Positions 1 to 10,226 are shown, counted from the first letter of the stretch. The stretch: 55,262 nucleotides of DNA from an uncultured Turicimonas sp. (GCA_947854175.1 CANTYJ010000094.1:1-55262); one strand, 5' to 3'. Program-made: numbers and translations. Notes: generated by a model from the sequence alone, not told the origin.

Positions 1-59
1 AATCGAACCTGTACTTCAGTCTTAGGAGGACCGCGTTGTATCCATTCAACTATGGGGAG
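1..59 (-). tRNA. tRNA-Arg (anticodon CCT), 3' end cut by window edge
   Basis: Read on the minus strand from base 59, the sequence gives a cloverleaf: a 7-nt 5' acceptor strand (59-53), T8-A9, a D stem GTTG/CAAC around an AATGGATA loop, an anticodon stem CGGTC/GACTG (one G-U pair), anticodon loop CTCCTAA with CCT at bases 26-24, a 4-nt variable region, and the 5' side of the T stem followed by loop TTCGATT, where the window ends. The 3' T-stem strand, the 3' acceptor strand and CCA lie outside. The layout closely follows E. coli argW tRNA-Arg(CCU), which reads rare AGG codons. Only the exact 5' base is uncertain. Confidence 0.9.
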
Positions 60-68
60 AAGGCGTTA

Positions 69-98
69 ATTTTAAACGAATTCTGAAATTTTTGTAAA
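69..98 (-). promoter_or_regulatory. Probable sigma-70 promoter of the tRNA-Arg gene
   Basis: On the minus strand TTTACA (98-93) and TAAAAT (74-69) are separated by 18 bases. Each differs from the consensus hexamer at one base. Transcription would begin near base 62, only a few bases before the mature tRNA 5' end, as is common for tRNA genes. Confidence 0.55.
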
Positions 99-216
99 AC
101 TCGGATTTATAGAAAAAACTCAAATGAATTGAATTTCAGAGGATTAAAAATTTATCGGAAAGCATAGATTGAGCCTGTGAAGAATAGATAGTCAATTTTT
201 CAATCAAGCAGTGTTT

Positions 217-260
217 GAGTTGGTTTGCCCAAATGTTAACCAACGGCTCTTCTTTTTTAT
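217..260 (+). terminator. Hairpin with T-rich tail upstream of parE
   Basis: GTTGGTT (219-225) and AACCAAC (238-244) form a perfect 7-bp stem with a 12-nt loop, followed by a pyrimidine tract containing TTCTTTTTTA. It resembles a plus-strand intrinsic terminator, but no plus-strand gene is visible upstream inside the window. It may end an unannotated short transcript or block read-through toward parE. The rest of 75-415 shows nothing else recognisable. Confidence 0.4.
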
Positions 261-415
261 TTGATGTCTGAAAATTACTTCAATACAAATCTTCCCGTAG
301 AGGAATTTAAATAACTTCTTAGAAGATGACGAAAACTATAGAAAACTTGCATTAAAGGTTAAAATATCGCCCGAAGAATTTGAGATCTCAATATATAAGT
401 CCTCTATTGGAAAGC

Positions 416-2395
416 ATGGCAGAAGAAATTACAAAAAATTCAACAGGTTATTCTGAATCGTCGATCAAAGTCCTTAAAGGTCTGGATCCGGTCAAGCAAA
501 GACCCGGAATGTACACCTTGACGGATAATCCGCTTCATATAGTTCAGGAAGTTATTGATAATGCGAGTGATGAGGTTTTGGCAGGCTTCGGCACAAAAAT
601 CATTCTGACTCAGCATTCGGACGGTTCTGTTTCTGTTGAAGATGATGGGCGGGGAATTCCGGTTGGTATCCATCCTGAAGAAAAATGTTCAGTTGTCGAA
701 GTCGTGTTTACCAGATTACATGCCGGCGGAAAATTTAATAAAACCAATGGTGGAGCTTATTCTTTTTCAGGCGGTTTGCACGGTGTTGGTGTCTCTGTTA
801 CAAACGCTCTTTCCAGCAGGCTGGAAGTAACTGTTTGGAGAGACGGTCTGGAAAGTAAAATTACTTTCGCAGACGGCTATGTCATTGAAAAGCTTTCCAG
901 TACTAAATCTCCCAGGTTAAAAAAAGAAACCGGGACAAGAGTCCGTTGCTGGCCGAATCCTAAATATTTCGATTCTCCGAAAATTCCCTTAGAAGCTCTG
1001 GTTCGTCTGTTAAAAAGTAAGGCAGTATTGTTGCCGGGCTGTGAGGTTCAGTACAACGACGAAATAAAAGGTATCCATCAAACTTGGAAATACGATGGAG
1101 GACTAAAAGAATACCTGCTCGAGCAGCTTGATCATGTTCCTGAAATTAAACCTTTCCAGGCCGAGGGCTTTGCAACTGAAGATGATGAAAACTTTTCCGT
1201 CGGAGAAGGCGCTGGCTGGGTTGTCGTTTGGACTGAGGAAGGAAAACTTGAGCGTGAAAGCTTTGTGAACCTAATCCCGACTCCACAGGGAGGAACCCAT
1301 GAGGCAGGCCTCAAAGATGGAATTTTTCAGGCTCTTAAGTCCTTTATTGAACAACACAGCTTGTCTCAAAAAGGCGTGAAGCTCATTGGAGATGATATTT
1401 TTGCAAGAGCGAGCTTCATTCTTAATGCTAAAGTTCTTGACCCACAGTTCCAGGGACAGGTAAAAGAAAAACTTATCAGTCGGGATGCTTTAAAACTTAT
1501 CTCTGCTTTTGTCCGTCCGCAAATGGAGTTTTGGCTTAACAGCCACATTGAGGATGGTAAGAAATTAGCCGAACTCGTTATTAAACAGGCTCAGGTCAGA
1601 CAACGGGCTGTAACCAAGGTGGCTAAAAGAAAAGGTTCTTCAGTCGCCGTGCTCCCGGGAAAATTGACCGATTGCCTCAGTGAAGATATTTCTCGAAATG
1701 AACTTTTCCTGGTCGAGGGTGATTCTGCCGGCGGCTCAGCTAAAAAAGCCCGTGATAAAGAGTTTCAGGCAGTCTTGCCACTTAGAGGAAAAGTGTTAAA
1801 TACCTGGGAAGTAGACAGAAATCTTCTTTTTGGAAATAAAGAAATCCATGATATTTCTGTGGCAATCGGAGTCGATCCTCACGGGCCAAACGATAATCCC
1901 AACTTATCCGGTCTGAGATACGGAAAAATTTGTTTTATGGCCGATGCTGACGTTGACGGCTCTCACATTGAAGTGCTTTTAACCACACTGTTTTATAAAC
2001 ATTTCCCGAAATTAATTGATACGGGTCATGTGTTTATAGCTGTGTCCCCTCTGTTTAAGGTCATCATTCCAAAAATCGGGAAACAAAAAGAAAGACGCGT
2101 TTATTGCTTGGATGAGGCAGAGCTTAACAAGACTCTTGAGAAACTTAAAAAGGAAAAGGTTCCGGAAGACAAGATTGAGATCTCCCGGTTTAAAGGTCTT
2201 GGTGAAATGGATGAAAAAGAACTCAAGGAAACTTCATTGGATCCCGAAACACGCCGTCTGTTGCCTTTGAGCCTTGGTAATGTCAGCCGTGAGTTGACTA
2301 CTTCAGCAATGAACATTCTTATGGCAACCAAAGAGGCAGATTCAAGAAGAAGATGGATTGAACGCCATGGTGATCAGTTTGAACCGGACATTTAA
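416..2395 (+). CDS. parE: DNA topoisomerase IV subunit B (ParE)
   Basis: ATPase subunit of topoisomerase IV, which decatenates daughter chromosomes with ParC. The 659-residue protein has the GHKL ATPase motifs ([22 protein letters not shown]), the TOPRIM region ([16 protein letters not shown], then [10 protein letters not shown] with the metal-binding acidic triad) and the ParE-type segment [14 protein letters not shown]. coli ParE is 630 residues. The reading frame is open back to a TTG at 380, but ATG 416 puts the conserved [12 protein letters not shown] segment at the usual distance from the N-terminus, so I start there. Shine-Dalgarno evidence is weak for both starts. The stop codon lies 2 bases before parC, so the two subunits are almost certainly co-transcribed. 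Confidence 0.95.
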   Translation: MAEEITKNSTGYSESSIKVLKGLDPVKQRPGMYTLTDNPLHIVQEVIDNASDEVLAGFGTKIILTQHSDGSVSVEDDGRGIPVGIHPEEKCSVVEVVFTRLHAGGKFNKTNGGAYSFSGGLHGVGVSVTNALSSRLEVTVWRDGLESKITFADGYVIEKLSSTKSPRLKKETGTRVRCWPNPKYFDSPKIPLEALVRLLKSKAVLLPGCEVQYNDEIKGIHQTWKYDGGLKEYLLEQLDHVPEIKPFQAEGFATEDDENFSVGEGAGWVVVWTEEGKLERESFVNLIPTPQGGTHEAGLKDGIFQALKSFIEQHSLSQKGVKLIGDDIFARASFILNAKVLDPQFQGQVKEKLISRDALKLISAFVRPQMEFWLNSHIEDGKKLAELVIKQAQVRQRAVTKVAKRKGSSVAVLPGKLTDCLSEDISRNELFLVEGDSAGGSAKKARDKEFQAVLPLRGKVLNTWEVDRNLLFGNKEIHDISVAIGVDPHGPNDNPNLSGLRYGKICFMADADVDGSHIEVLLTTLFYKHFPKLIDTGHVFIAVSPLFKVIIPKIGKQKERRVYCLDEAELNKTLEKLKKEKVPEDKIEISRFKGLGEMDEKELKETSLDPETRRLLPLSLGNVSRELTTSAMNILMATKEADSRRRWIERHGDQFEPDI

Positions 2396-2397
2396 AA

Positions 2398-5247
2398 ATG
2401 AACTCTAATAACACTCCTTCCGGCAAAAAGCCAGGCTCTAAGGATGAAATTAGAGCCAATATTATTGAACCCAAAGACGAAGATATCCTGGATAACGGAA
2501 GCGGCTTTCTGTTTGATTTCGGAGCAGAAGAAACATCCGGGGATGCAGACAAACTGAATATGACAAAAGATCGTGAAAAAGTAGTAGTCCCGGATAAAGA
2601 AAAAACAGAACAGGAAAAAACTCTCGAAGACGTTACTGTCACAGAGCTTCCGGATGAGGAAGTCGCTGTGATAATTAACGAGCAGGGTAGTGAAGACGTA
2701 CCGGAAGAAGCAGAAAAAACCGAACCGTCCGACCCGACAGATGTCGTCGAGATGGCACTTTCTCAGGATGATGACAACGGAGATAAGCTGACATTGGCCT
2801 ATTTTGCCAGCCGGGCTTATCTTGAATACGCCATTTCTGTAGTAAAAGGCAGAGCTCTTCCTGAAGTTTCTGACGGGCAAAAACCCGTCCAGCGTAGAAT
2901 CCTTTACGCAATGAAACGGATGGGACTGACTGCTGACGCTAAACAGGTTAAAAGTGCGCGTATTGTCGGTGATGTCCTTGGTAAATTCCATCCCCACGGA
3001 GATGCAGCCGCCTACGATGCTATGGTTCGCATGGCTCAGGATTTTACAATGCGCTATCCTCTGGTTCACGGTGTCGGGAACTTCGGCTCTCAGGACGGTG
3101 ACAGTGCTGCACACATGAGGTATACAGAAGCAAAACTCAGTAAATATTCTGAATTGCTTTTGGAAGAAATTGACTCCGGCGGTATCAAATTCATCCCAAA
3201 CTATGACGGCGCTTTCAAAGAACCTGTTTCTTTGCCTTCCCGCCTGCCATTCCTACTGTTAAACGGAGCAAGTGGTATTGCAGTCGGTATGGCCACGGAG
3301 ATTCCTCCTCATAACCTGAAGGAGGTTGCTCAGGCTGCTGAAGCTATTGTTAAGGATCCGGCAGTTACTCTCGATGAACTGATGGAACATCTTCCGGGAC
3401 CTGACTTTCCCGGAGGCGGACAAATAATCTCGCCCCAAAAAGACATCGTCAATGCATATAAAACAGGCTACGGTTCTTTACTTTTACGTGCTAGTTACGA
3501 GTTTGAAGAATTGTCCAGAGGACAATGGCAGCTGGTTATTACAGAACTACCTTACAAGGTAGGGGCAGCAAAAGTTTTGGCAGAGATTGAAGCATTAACG
3601 AATCCTAAACCTTCTCAAGGCAAGAAAACATTAACAGCCAAACAGCAACAGGATAAAGCGCTTCTTTTGGGACTCCTTGATCGTGCCAGAGACGAATCAG
3701 ACACAGAGCATGCTGTTAGAATCGTCCTTGAGCCAAAGTCCAAGCTTGTCAACCGCGATGAGTTTATTAATGTGCTCTTTGCCAAAACAAGTTTGGAATG
3801 TAGTTGCAAGTTTAATCTTGTCGCCATCGGTATCGATGGCAAGCCGAGACAGAAAGGACTCGTCGAAATCTTATCCGAGTGGGCAGTCTACCGTTTAAGA
3901 ACAGTATTGAATCGATCGAAGGCAAAACTCGAAGTAGTCCAAAACAGAATACATGTTTTGGAAGGACGGTTGTTGATTGTCCTGAATATTGAGGAAGTTA
4001 TTCGCATTATCAGAGAAGCCAAAGATCCGAAGGCGGCATTGATAAAAGCTTATGGCTTAACCGAGGCTCAGGCTGAAGATATTCTGGAATTAAAGTTACG
4101 TCAATTAGCCAATCTTGACGAGATCAAACTCAACAAAGATATCGATGCATTAAGAAAAGAAGAATCAGGTCTTCTTGATGTCATCAACAATGAGTCCAAA
4201 TTACGTAATTTGGTTTGCCGTGAAATCAGAAACGATGCAAAGAGGTTCGGGGATGACAGAAGGACTTTGATTGAAGAAGCCAGGACAGCGACTTTTACAA
4301 AGAAAGTAGCTGATGAACCTATCACTGTGATTGTTAGTGCTAAAGGCTTCGTTAGAGCCAGAGCCGGACATGACTGTGATGTTTCAGCAATGAGCTTCAA
4401 ACTCGGCGATGAACTATACGATTTCTTCCGTTGCAGAACAATAGACAATTTAATCGTATTATCAGACAGCGGACGAGTGTATTCTGTTCCGGTTTCTATG
4501 TTACCGACTGGGCGTGGAGATGGTACGCATATAAGTGCCTTTGTCCAGTTCCAGGATAAGGATAAACCGATCAGTTACATTGCAGGTTCAAACAATACGT
4601 CAGTTCTTATGGCAAGTTCTGGAGGTTATGGCTTCCTCTGTAAAATTGGAGATATGGTTTCTAAACAAAAAGGCGGTAAGACTTTCTTCGTTCTCGATGA
4701 GCAAGAAGGAAAGCCCTTTGGGTTCCGTCCTTTTTCAGTCATGCAGACATTGGTTGCCGTCCTGACTGTGGCCGGAAGGTTTCTGGCATTTGACATCAAG
4801 GAACTCCGCGCTTTACCAAGTGGAGGGCGGGGCGTCTCTCTGATTTCACTTGAAGAAGGAGACTCCGTGGCAGCGGTACTGCCATGCACAATTAACGGAG
4901 TTATTGCTTGTGGTCTGGGCAGAGGAAATAAAGAGCAAACCTATTCAATCGGACCGCGTTTGATTGAATCTTATCGAGCTAAAAGAGCAAGAAAAGGGCG
5001 TCTACTTCCGAATCATTGGCAATATTATGATCTCATTCCTGCAAAACAGGATGAAAAATTTGGCTTGCCCGGGACAGAAGAAAAATCTGAACCTTTATCT
5101 AAAGAAAACACAGAAAAACACCTTTTTCCGGCCGAACCTTCTTCTCCACGAGAGGCAGTTTCTAAGAGTGAAACAGAGTCTGAAGTAACAGAAGAGGACT
5201 TTGAAATGCTTTCCGATGAGGAAGGCTCAACGGGCTTACTGTTTTAA
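2398..5247 (+). CDS. parC: DNA topoisomerase IV subunit A (ParC), with long acidic extensions
   Basis: DNA-cleaving subunit of topoisomerase IV. The catalytic core starts near residue 131 ([15 protein letters not shown]). The active-site Arg241-Tyr242 pair lies in MRYTEAKLS, and a C-terminal beta-pinwheel region follows to about residue 880. The protein is 949 residues against about 750-780 for the family. The excess is an Asp/Glu-rich N-terminal tail of about 130 residues and an acidic C-terminal tail of about 65 residues, both of low complexity. In the quinolone-binding helix, E. coli Ser80 is Ala203 and Glu84 is Asp207 ([11 protein letters not shown]). ATG 2398 follows the parE stop by 2 bases. 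An alternative start nearer the core is possible but has no visible ribosome site. Confidence 0.95.
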   Translation: MNSNNTPSGKKPGSKDEIRANIIEPKDEDILDNGSGFLFDFGAEETSGDADKLNMTKDREKVVVPDKEKTEQEKTLEDVTVTELPDEEVAVIINEQGSEDVPEEAEKTEPSDPTDVVEMALSQDDDNGDKLTLAYFASRAYLEYAISVVKGRALPEVSDGQKPVQRRILYAMKRMGLTADAKQVKSARIVGDVLGKFHPHGDAAAYDAMVRMAQDFTMRYPLVHGVGNFGSQDGDSAAHMRYTEAKLSKYSELLLEEIDSGGIKFIPNYDGAFKEPVSLPSRLPFLLLNGASGIAVGMATEIPPHNLKEVAQAAEAIVKDPAVTLDELMEHLPGPDFPGGGQIISPQKDIVNAYKTGYGSLLLRASYEFEELSRGQWQLVITELPYKVGAAKVLAEIEALTNPKPSQGKKTLTAKQQQDKALLLGLLDRARDESDTEHAVRIVLEPKSKLVNRDEFINVLFAKTSLECSCKFNLVAIGIDGKPRQKGLVEILSEWAVYRLRTVLNRSKAKLEVVQNRIHVLEGRLLIVLNIEEVIRIIREAKDPKAALIKAYGLTEAQAEDILELKLRQLANLDEIKLNKDIDALRKEESGLLDVINNESKLRNLVCREIRNDAKRFGDDRRTLIEEARTATFTKKVADEPITVIVSAKGFVRARAGHDCDVSAMSFKLGDELYDFFRCRTIDNLIVLSDSGRVYSVPVSMLPTGRGDGTHISAFVQFQDKDKPISYIAGSNNTSVLMASSGGYGFLCKIGDMVSKQKGGKTFFVLDEQEGKPFGFRPFSVMQTLVAVLTVAGRFLAFDIKELRALPSGGRGVSLISLEEGDSVAAVLPCTINGVIACGLGRGNKEQTYSIGPRLIESYRAKRARKGRLLPNHWQYYDLIPAKQDEKFGLPGTEEKSEPLSKENTEKHLFPAEPSSPREAVSKSETESEVTEEDFEMLSDEEGSTGLLF

Positions 5248-5298
5248 TAAAATGCGAAGAGGTGCTTCGGCTTAAACCGGCGAAAATAGATAGTTAAG

Positions 5299-5350
5299 AG
5301 ACGGTCTGATATCTGGATGTTAACTGGCTGTAATGTCAAACAGACCGTCT
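5299..5350. repeat. Perfect 10-bp inverted repeat downstream of parC
   Basis: AGACGGTCTG at 5299-5308 is the exact reverse complement of CAGACCGTCT at 5341-5350, with a 32-nt spacer. On the plus strand it is followed by AAAAC, not a T-run, so it is a poor intrinsic terminator by itself. It could be a read-through brake for parC or a protein-binding site. The 398-nt gap 5248-5645 otherwise holds only the terminator at 5528-5568. Confidence 0.5.
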
Positions 5351-5527
5351 AAAACACTTCATTATGGTGTGACTTCTGATTGCGTCCGTAGAACGGGCGT
5401 CCTCAGTTAAAAGAATTTTAGATGAGGAAGAATTCATTATCCTTTATCTGATTTCAAAGAAAAAATCTCGTCGGAACAAAGCGGCGGTCAAACCTATTAA
5501 ATTGTTTCTGATATTTGGAAGGAGAAT

Positions 5528-5568
5528 AAAAATCTATCAGAGGGTGTCAAAGAAGTTCCCTCTGATAG
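5528..5568 (-). terminator. Intrinsic terminator of the autotransporter gene
   Basis: CTATCAGAGGG (5534-5544) and CCCTCTGATAG (5558-5568) form an 11-bp perfect stem with a 13-nt loop. Read on the minus strand it is followed by ATTTTTATT, so it terminates the minus-strand autotransporter transcript. Confidence 0.75.
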
Positions 5569-5645
5569 GATAATTATGAAAAATTCAGCTTCCTATACTT
5601 CACATACTATCGTTTTTTAGAAGATTCTTCCTGAGTTTCCGAAAA

Positions 5646-7280
5646 CTAAAATTTTTTGCCAATAAAAAGATTGGCGCCGATAGTCCTGGATTTTCCTGAA
5701 TATCCTCCCCACGCCTGTGCTCCACCAAATAAACCATTTTTTTGCTCAAAACTGATCCGCAAAGAACCCTCTATGGAGTCTTTTGTTGATCTTTCCGATT
5801 CTGTAAAAAAGCTTGGAGAGGCTTCCACAAATTTCGAAGAGATCTTGTTCTGGGTCGTTGTGTAATTGTGCCGCCAACCGAGCCATAGATCGGAGGTTAA
5901 GTTGGTGCTTTGAATATGGCCGGAGCCTTGGAAGGTCAGACCGAGTAAACTTGACGTATTTCCTTTTTGGTGAGAATAGATCTTTTGTGGGAGGCCTGAA
6001 CCTTTTTCGGTGATAGGTGGAGTTCGGCTCCAGTGGTAGTCAGCTAATACAAAGGGTCCTGCTTTAATGCTCTCTGAACCAAATAAGTACTTGACACCCG
6101 CCTGGACACTGAAACTAAACCCTGTCCATTTAGCCTCGTAAGTATTTCCAAGCGATTTTCTCGCTGATTTTGCGTCATTGACACCCGCGAACATGGAACC
6201 AAAAAGTGTTAAACCGTCTATTTGTTCTGGTAAATATTGCACTTCAGCACCTACCAAAAATCTAATGGAATCGTACTTGCTTCCGCTATTCTTTTCTTTT
6301 AGATTTAATTTAGAAGCACCAAAGAAGAGTCCACTTTTAACTTGGTCAGTAATAAAACCGTTATAACCTCCTAAAAAACCATATTGATCAGTTCTATAGC
6401 CGTGAACGAACGTTGAGCTGTCTTTGTGCCCCTTGTCGCCTAGCGCTTTTACCCAATAACCCTCTTCAGAGAGACCGGAAAATATGAGCGTATTAATTGT
6501 TTGCAACTGGTCTAAATCAGCCTTCTGGGCATTCAGGTACAAGTTAGGAAGTGTTTCCTGAAAAATGTTGGCCAGACCATTATTTCGGGTATCGGAAAAG
6601 TCCACTAATTCAATAAAGTTGCTGAGTCCTTTACTTGGATTAACTTGAGAGGCCGCTTCATAAAGTGCTCTTCCAAATGACATTTGAGACGATGTTATCG
6701 CATAACGACTATAACTGTCAGGAAGTCTCAAGATTTTTAACGTGTAAGAATCTCCATTTTTTTCTATTTCGGCTTCCAATGTCCCTGAATTTTTGAATAA
6801 CTTTATAGTGGCTAAGTTCAAAGTTAATTGATTGGGATGAGCCATCTTTAAAAAGTCTGACAGATTAAAATTATGCTCCGAACCATTAACAAAGAAACCG
6901 CTTTCCAGACCGACTAATACATTTCCTTCAATTTTTGCTTCCTGAAGAACCTTCAGACTATTGTGTTTTCCCTCATCGTTTATAAAGATTAAGAGATTTC
7001 CGGAAGAACCTTGGACATAATTTCCAACGGTGAATGAACTATCAAAATTTCCCGGTAAAAAGGCCCCATTATTGATGATTGTATTGTTAACGGTTCCGTT
7101 TCCCAAAAGAGCACCCTCATTTTCCACCAAAACGGGACTGTTAACCAGAGTACCGCCTGTGCCATCGGATCTTTTGCTAATATCCAAGACTCCTTCTTCA
7201 ACGACTGTGGGTCCTGAATAAGTGTTAGTCCCGGTCAGAACTAAAATACCGCTTCCCTCTTTAACAAGCCCCGGTTTCAA
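5646..7280 (-). CDS. C-terminal half of autotransporter: passenger stalk and beta-barrel
   Basis: This reading frame encodes the passenger-associated repeat (LVLTGTNTYSGPTVVEEG), an NGTVNN-type beta-helix stretch, and from about residue 250 a typical autotransporter beta-barrel with alternating aromatic strands, ending IGANLFIGKKF with the terminal Phe used for BamA recognition. The only start near its beginning is TTG (7280), without a convincing ribosome site and without a signal peptide, so it is unlikely to be made or exported on its own. It is the downstream remainder of the gene described at 5646-8885. Confidence 0.75.
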   Translation of the reverse strand: MKPGLVKEGSGILVLTGTNTYSGPTVVEEGVLDISKRSDGTGGTLVNSPVLVENEGALLGNGTVNNTIINNGAFLPGNFDSSFTVGNYVQGSSGNLLIFINDEGKHNSLKVLQEAKIEGNVLVGLESGFFVNGSEHNFNLSDFLKMAHPNQLTLNLATIKLFKNSGTLEAEIEKNGDSYTLKILRLPDSYSRYAITSSQMSFGRALYEAASQVNPSKGLSNFIELVDFSDTRNNGLANIFQETLPNLYLNAQKADLDQLQTINTLIFSGLSEEGYWVKALGDKGHKDSSTFVHGYRTDQYGFLGGYNGFITDQVKSGLFFGASKLNLKEKNSGSKYDSIRFLVGAEVQYLPEQIDGLTLFGSMFAGVNDAKSARKSLGNTYEAKWTGFSFSVQAGVKYLFGSESIKAGPFVLADYHWSRTPPITEKGSGLPQKIYSHQKGNTSSLLGLTFQGSGHIQSTNLTSDLWLGWRHNYTTTQNKISSKFVEASPSFFTESERSTKDSIEGSLRISFEQKNGLFGGAQAWGGYSGKSRTIGANLFIGKKF

Positions 7281-7334
7281 CCCGGTAAAGATAGTCTTGT
7301 CTCTAAGAATTCCTTCTTTATATTCATCGTGATG

Positions 7335-8885
7335 TTATTTGTCATTCCACAGTCTTTCGGAAATATCGTTGTTAAAGAAGGCGGTCTGGCCTTTTGTATT
7401 GAATCTTTCAAAGGCAAATTTCTCATTGCCGAACACGGCATACGAACGGATTTCTTTGGGAACCATCCTGTTTACATCAAGTCTGCCTATACCATTGACT
7501 GCTTTACCGGCATCCACGACGCCCTGCCCAAATATTTCTTCTTTGGTTACTTTGACCAATCTTACGTACTTATCATCAAGATTTTCTGAGCCGTCTTCTT
7601 TGTTGTAATGATCTTTGACGAAGTACTCAATTAAAGTATTTAATGAATAACTGGGCCAAGCTCCCGGGTCTGCATTGTAAGTGTCGGTGATTGCTTTAAT
7701 TAGCTTCTCTTTGCTTGGTCGTTCATCGGAAAAGTAGTAAAAGATCAAAACTGATGCAACAGAATTGTCAAAACTCACAAGAATATCCGGACATTCGATA
7801 TTGTTGTTGGCTGTCGTAAGTAAGGTGTCTGCTAATTGCTTTCCTGTCATCCATGGAAAGGCTTGAGCTACTAAGCCTGCGACGCCGGATACTTGTGGGG
7901 CCGCCATGGAGGTGCCTGATTTCAAAACGTACTTTCCATCGGTAACGTTTGCAGCCAAAATATTGCTGCCGGGAGCAGAAAGACTAAAAAGTTCCGCTCC
8001 CCGGGCGATATTTGAAAACAAAGAAAGCCCGTTTAGTCCGAGTATGATCTTTCCGTTCTCTCGATGAGCATCGAGGGGATTAATTGATACAACCGTGACC
8101 CAATTTCCTAGCTCTGACCCATAATAACGAGGAAGCATCCCGTTAAAGGAAGGATGAACCCAAGCGTCGTTAGCCGCAGCAACGACTGCTATGCTGTTTG
8201 GATTGGTCAAAGCCCAGTTGACAAGAGCTCCCGAATGAGGCCGGTCTCCCATTTTTTGAGAAAGTTTTTTTGCTTCTTCTGTACTGTAAAGTTCACCGGT
8301 CGGTAAAGTATTCTTATCTAATACCGGGACAGTCCAGCTATTGTTAAGAACTCTTATGTTGGGATGGTCTTGAAAGAAACGCTTCTCATCAGGATAGTAA
8401 AAGTCTCTCATTCCAATGTAGACCTGCCCGATAACGTCGGCATCGAATGCAACTCCATGCATGCCTTGGCCGTCTTTTTTTGCTCCCATGATAGAGGCAA
8501 CGTGAGTTCCGTGACTTACCGACACGTCCCATACCGTTGGTTGAGGAAGTTTATTACCGTTTTTATCAAAGGCTTCAATGACATCAAATTTACCTGATAA
8601 TTCCGGATGGTAAGACTGCATTTCCGTATCCAGTAACCCAATTAAAACGCCTTTGCCTGTAAATTCTTGTGTGTAAGCGGATGCCGCATTGATGAGGTCC
8701 AGACCGTTCGAAGCAAAGTATTCAGGTGTTTCGAAGTATTGAGCAGTTGCGGCAAAAGAGGTTAATGGAAAAATTAATGCAGAAAAGATTGGGAACGCTC
8801 GAAGTTTTAATGTCGGATAACCGTTCTTTCTAAAAAGTGATATCGAAATATGAGGTTTTAAATAATGAATTGACTTTTTATTCAT
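7335..8885 (-). CDS. N-terminal half of autotransporter: secreted S8 serine protease domain
   Basis: This 516-residue product is what would be made if the internal TAA is obeyed. Residues 1-48 form an extended autotransporter-style signal peptide: a basic N-region, then hydrophobic FPIFSALIFPLTSFA. The subtilase triad is intact: Asp86 (GLLDTE), His125 (SHGTHVASIMG) and Ser326 (SGTSMAAP), with oxyanion-hole Asn239 (VAAAND). The domain therefore looks catalytically competent, but without the barrel it would reach only the periplasm. Minus-strand ATG 8885 is preceded by a weak AAGAGA. The neighbouring 8886-9362 region holds no other gene I trust. Confidence 0.85.
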   Translation of the reverse strand: MNKKSIHYLKPHISISLFRKNGYPTLKLRAFPIFSALIFPLTSFAATAQYFETPEYFASNGLDLINAASAYTQEFTGKGVLIGLLDTEMQSYHPELSGKFDVIEAFDKNGNKLPQPTVWDVSVSHGTHVASIMGAKKDGQGMHGVAFDADVIGQVYIGMRDFYYPDEKRFFQDHPNIRVLNNSWTVPVLDKNTLPTGELYSTEEAKKLSQKMGDRPHSGALVNWALTNPNSIAVVAAANDAWVHPSFNGMLPRYYGSELGNWVTVVSINPLDAHRENGKIILGLNGLSLFSNIARGAELFSLSAPGSNILAANVTDGKYVLKSGTSMAAPQVSGVAGLVAQAFPWMTGKQLADTLLTTANNNIECPDILVSFDNSVASVLIFYYFSDERPSKEKLIKAITDTYNADPGAWPSYSLNTLIEYFVKDHYNKEDGSENLDDKYVRLVKVTKEEIFGQGVVDAGKAVNGIGRLDVNRMVPKEIRSYAVFGNEKFAFERFNTKGQTAFFNNDISERLWNDK

Positions 8886-9362
8886 TCTCAGTTTCTCTTG
8901 GCAAAAGCGTCTTGTAGAAATTGTTCTGTTAATGTTTCATAAAATCCTACAGAAGGAAAAAAATCACGTCTTTCAGTAGTTTCCATTAAGCTGGTGAAGA
9001 TTGGTCAATGTACGGACCTTTCTCAAGAAACTTTGCGCGAATGCAGGTTATGGAAGTTTTAATAAATATGAATACAGTGAACGATGTTTGGGAGAGCGCA
9101 CAGACCAGAAGGAAGATTGTTATGACGGGATTTCTTCAAAGCTGAGATGGGCTTTCTTTTTAGAAAAAAATTGCAATACATGCGAAGAGAATTAAAAGCA
9201 CAATGGCCCGACACATTTAACGGCCTACAATACGTGTAAATGCAAGAAGAAATTGCTTATCCTTGTTCCTCTTTTATGTTATCCATTTTGGTGGTATCCC
9301 TAGCTTTTTTCGTCTCTAACTCTTTAAAATTGTCTCGTGGCTAGCAAGACCAGAGAGATGCT
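8886..9362. other. Intergenic region without a supported gene
   Basis: Divergent upstream regions of the autotransporter and the ypfJ-like gene. A 64-codon TTG-initiated reading frame (9001-9195) exists, but it has no Shine-Dalgarno and no recognisable motif, so I do not call it. No clear sigma-70 promoter pair, repeat or RNA structure stands out. Confidence 0.5.
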
Positions 9363-10226
9363 ATGAGATGGCAGGACAGGCAAGGAAGCAATAATGTTGA
9401 AGACCGAAGAGGAAGCTCCGGTCCTCGCGGAATGATTAATCTTCCGAGAGGAAAGACAGGGTTGGCTATTTTGGCCGTTGTCATGGTCGCTGGATATTTC
9501 GGAATTGATTTAACTCCAATTTTGGAGTTCGGTTCAGATCCGGCAATCCTTCAGCGCTCCGCCCCATACCAGCCAACACAACAAGAACAGCAGTTGGCAA
9601 AATTCTCCTCTGTTGCTCTAAAAACAACGGAAGATACCTGGAGTAAATTGTTTGCTAACTCGGGCAAACGATATATCCCCCCGAAAATGGTTCTATATTC
9701 CGGTTCTACTCCAACAGCTTGTGGTTATGGGCAGGCTGCTATGGGTCCTTTCTACTGCCCGGCAGATCATAAACTTTATGTCGACCTTTCTTTTTATAAA
9801 GACATGGAGAAGAAGCTTGGGGGAGGAGGAGATTTTGCTCTTGGTTATGTGTTAGCTCATGAGGTTGGTCATCACGTTCAGAATCTTTTAGGAATTGCTG
9901 ATCAGGTGCGTGCTCAACAAGCAAGATCCTCCAAGGCTGAGGCCAATAAACTTTCAGTAATGTTGGAGTTACAGGCAGATTGCTTGGCAGGAGTATGGGG
10001 CCACCAAATGAACAAAGAAGGAATTCTGGAAAAAGGCGATCTGGAAGAAGCTCTAAGGACTGCTTCAGCCATTGGAGATGACAGACTTCAGAAGCAATCC
10101 ACGGGAAGAGTCGTACCGGATAGTTTTACTCACGGAACATCTGAACAACGATATAAATGGTTTAAAACCGGATTTGATACCGGAAATCCGGAAAAATGCA
10201 ATACGTTTCAAACCGGTAGTTGGTAA
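9363..10226 (+). CDS. ypfJ: YpfJ-family neutral zinc metallopeptidase
   Basis: Predicted single-pass inner-membrane protein of 287 residues, the same length I recall for E. coli YpfJ. The N-terminus [17 protein letters not shown] is typical of the family. A membrane segment spans about residues 32-50. The zinc-binding HExxH lies at His166-Glu167-His170 ([10 protein letters not shown]), and a downstream ELQADCLAG supplies a likely third ligand. Cys120 and Cys132 may form a disulfide. The physiological substrate of this family is not known. It stands alone, with a strong terminator at 10282-10324. ATG 9363 follows a GAGAG-type ribosome site. Confidence 0.88.
   Translation: MRWQDRQGSNNVEDRRGSSGPRGMINLPRGKTGLAILAVVMVAGYFGIDLTPILEFGSDPAILQRSAPYQPTQQEQQLAKFSSVALKTTEDTWSKLFANSGKRYIPPKMVLYSGSTPTACGYGQAAMGPFYCPADHKLYVDLSFYKDMEKKLGGGGDFALGYVLAHEVGHHVQNLLGIADQVRAQQARSSKAEANKLSVMLELQADCLAGVWGHQMNKEGILEKGDLEEALRTASAIGDDRLQKQSTGRVVPDSFTHGTSEQRYKWFKTGFDTGNPEKCNTFQTGSW

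Larger units (their letters stand above)
5646..8885 (-). pseudogene. S8 subtilisin-like autotransporter, interrupted by an in-frame TAA
   Basis: Two neighbouring minus-strand reading frames (7335-8885 and 5646-7280) lie in the same frame, separated only by a TAA at 7337-7335 and 18 further sense codons. Joined, they give about 1078 residues with the order expected for a type Va autotransporter protease: long signal peptide, S8 protease domain, a GLVKEGSGILVLTGTNTYSG-type passenger repeat, linker, and a 12-strand outer-membrane beta-barrel ending in Phe. The fused motif spanning the stop is continuous with this family's usual passenger. No shift of frame is needed, only one nonsense codon. It could be a recent pseudogene, a suppressed or read-through stop, or a base-call error. 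It has its own terminator at 5528-5568. Confidence 0.8.

Noticed and set aside
9001-9195. 64-codon open frame with several cysteines
   Set aside because: TTG start, no Shine-Dalgarno, no family resemblance; codon pattern not convincing.
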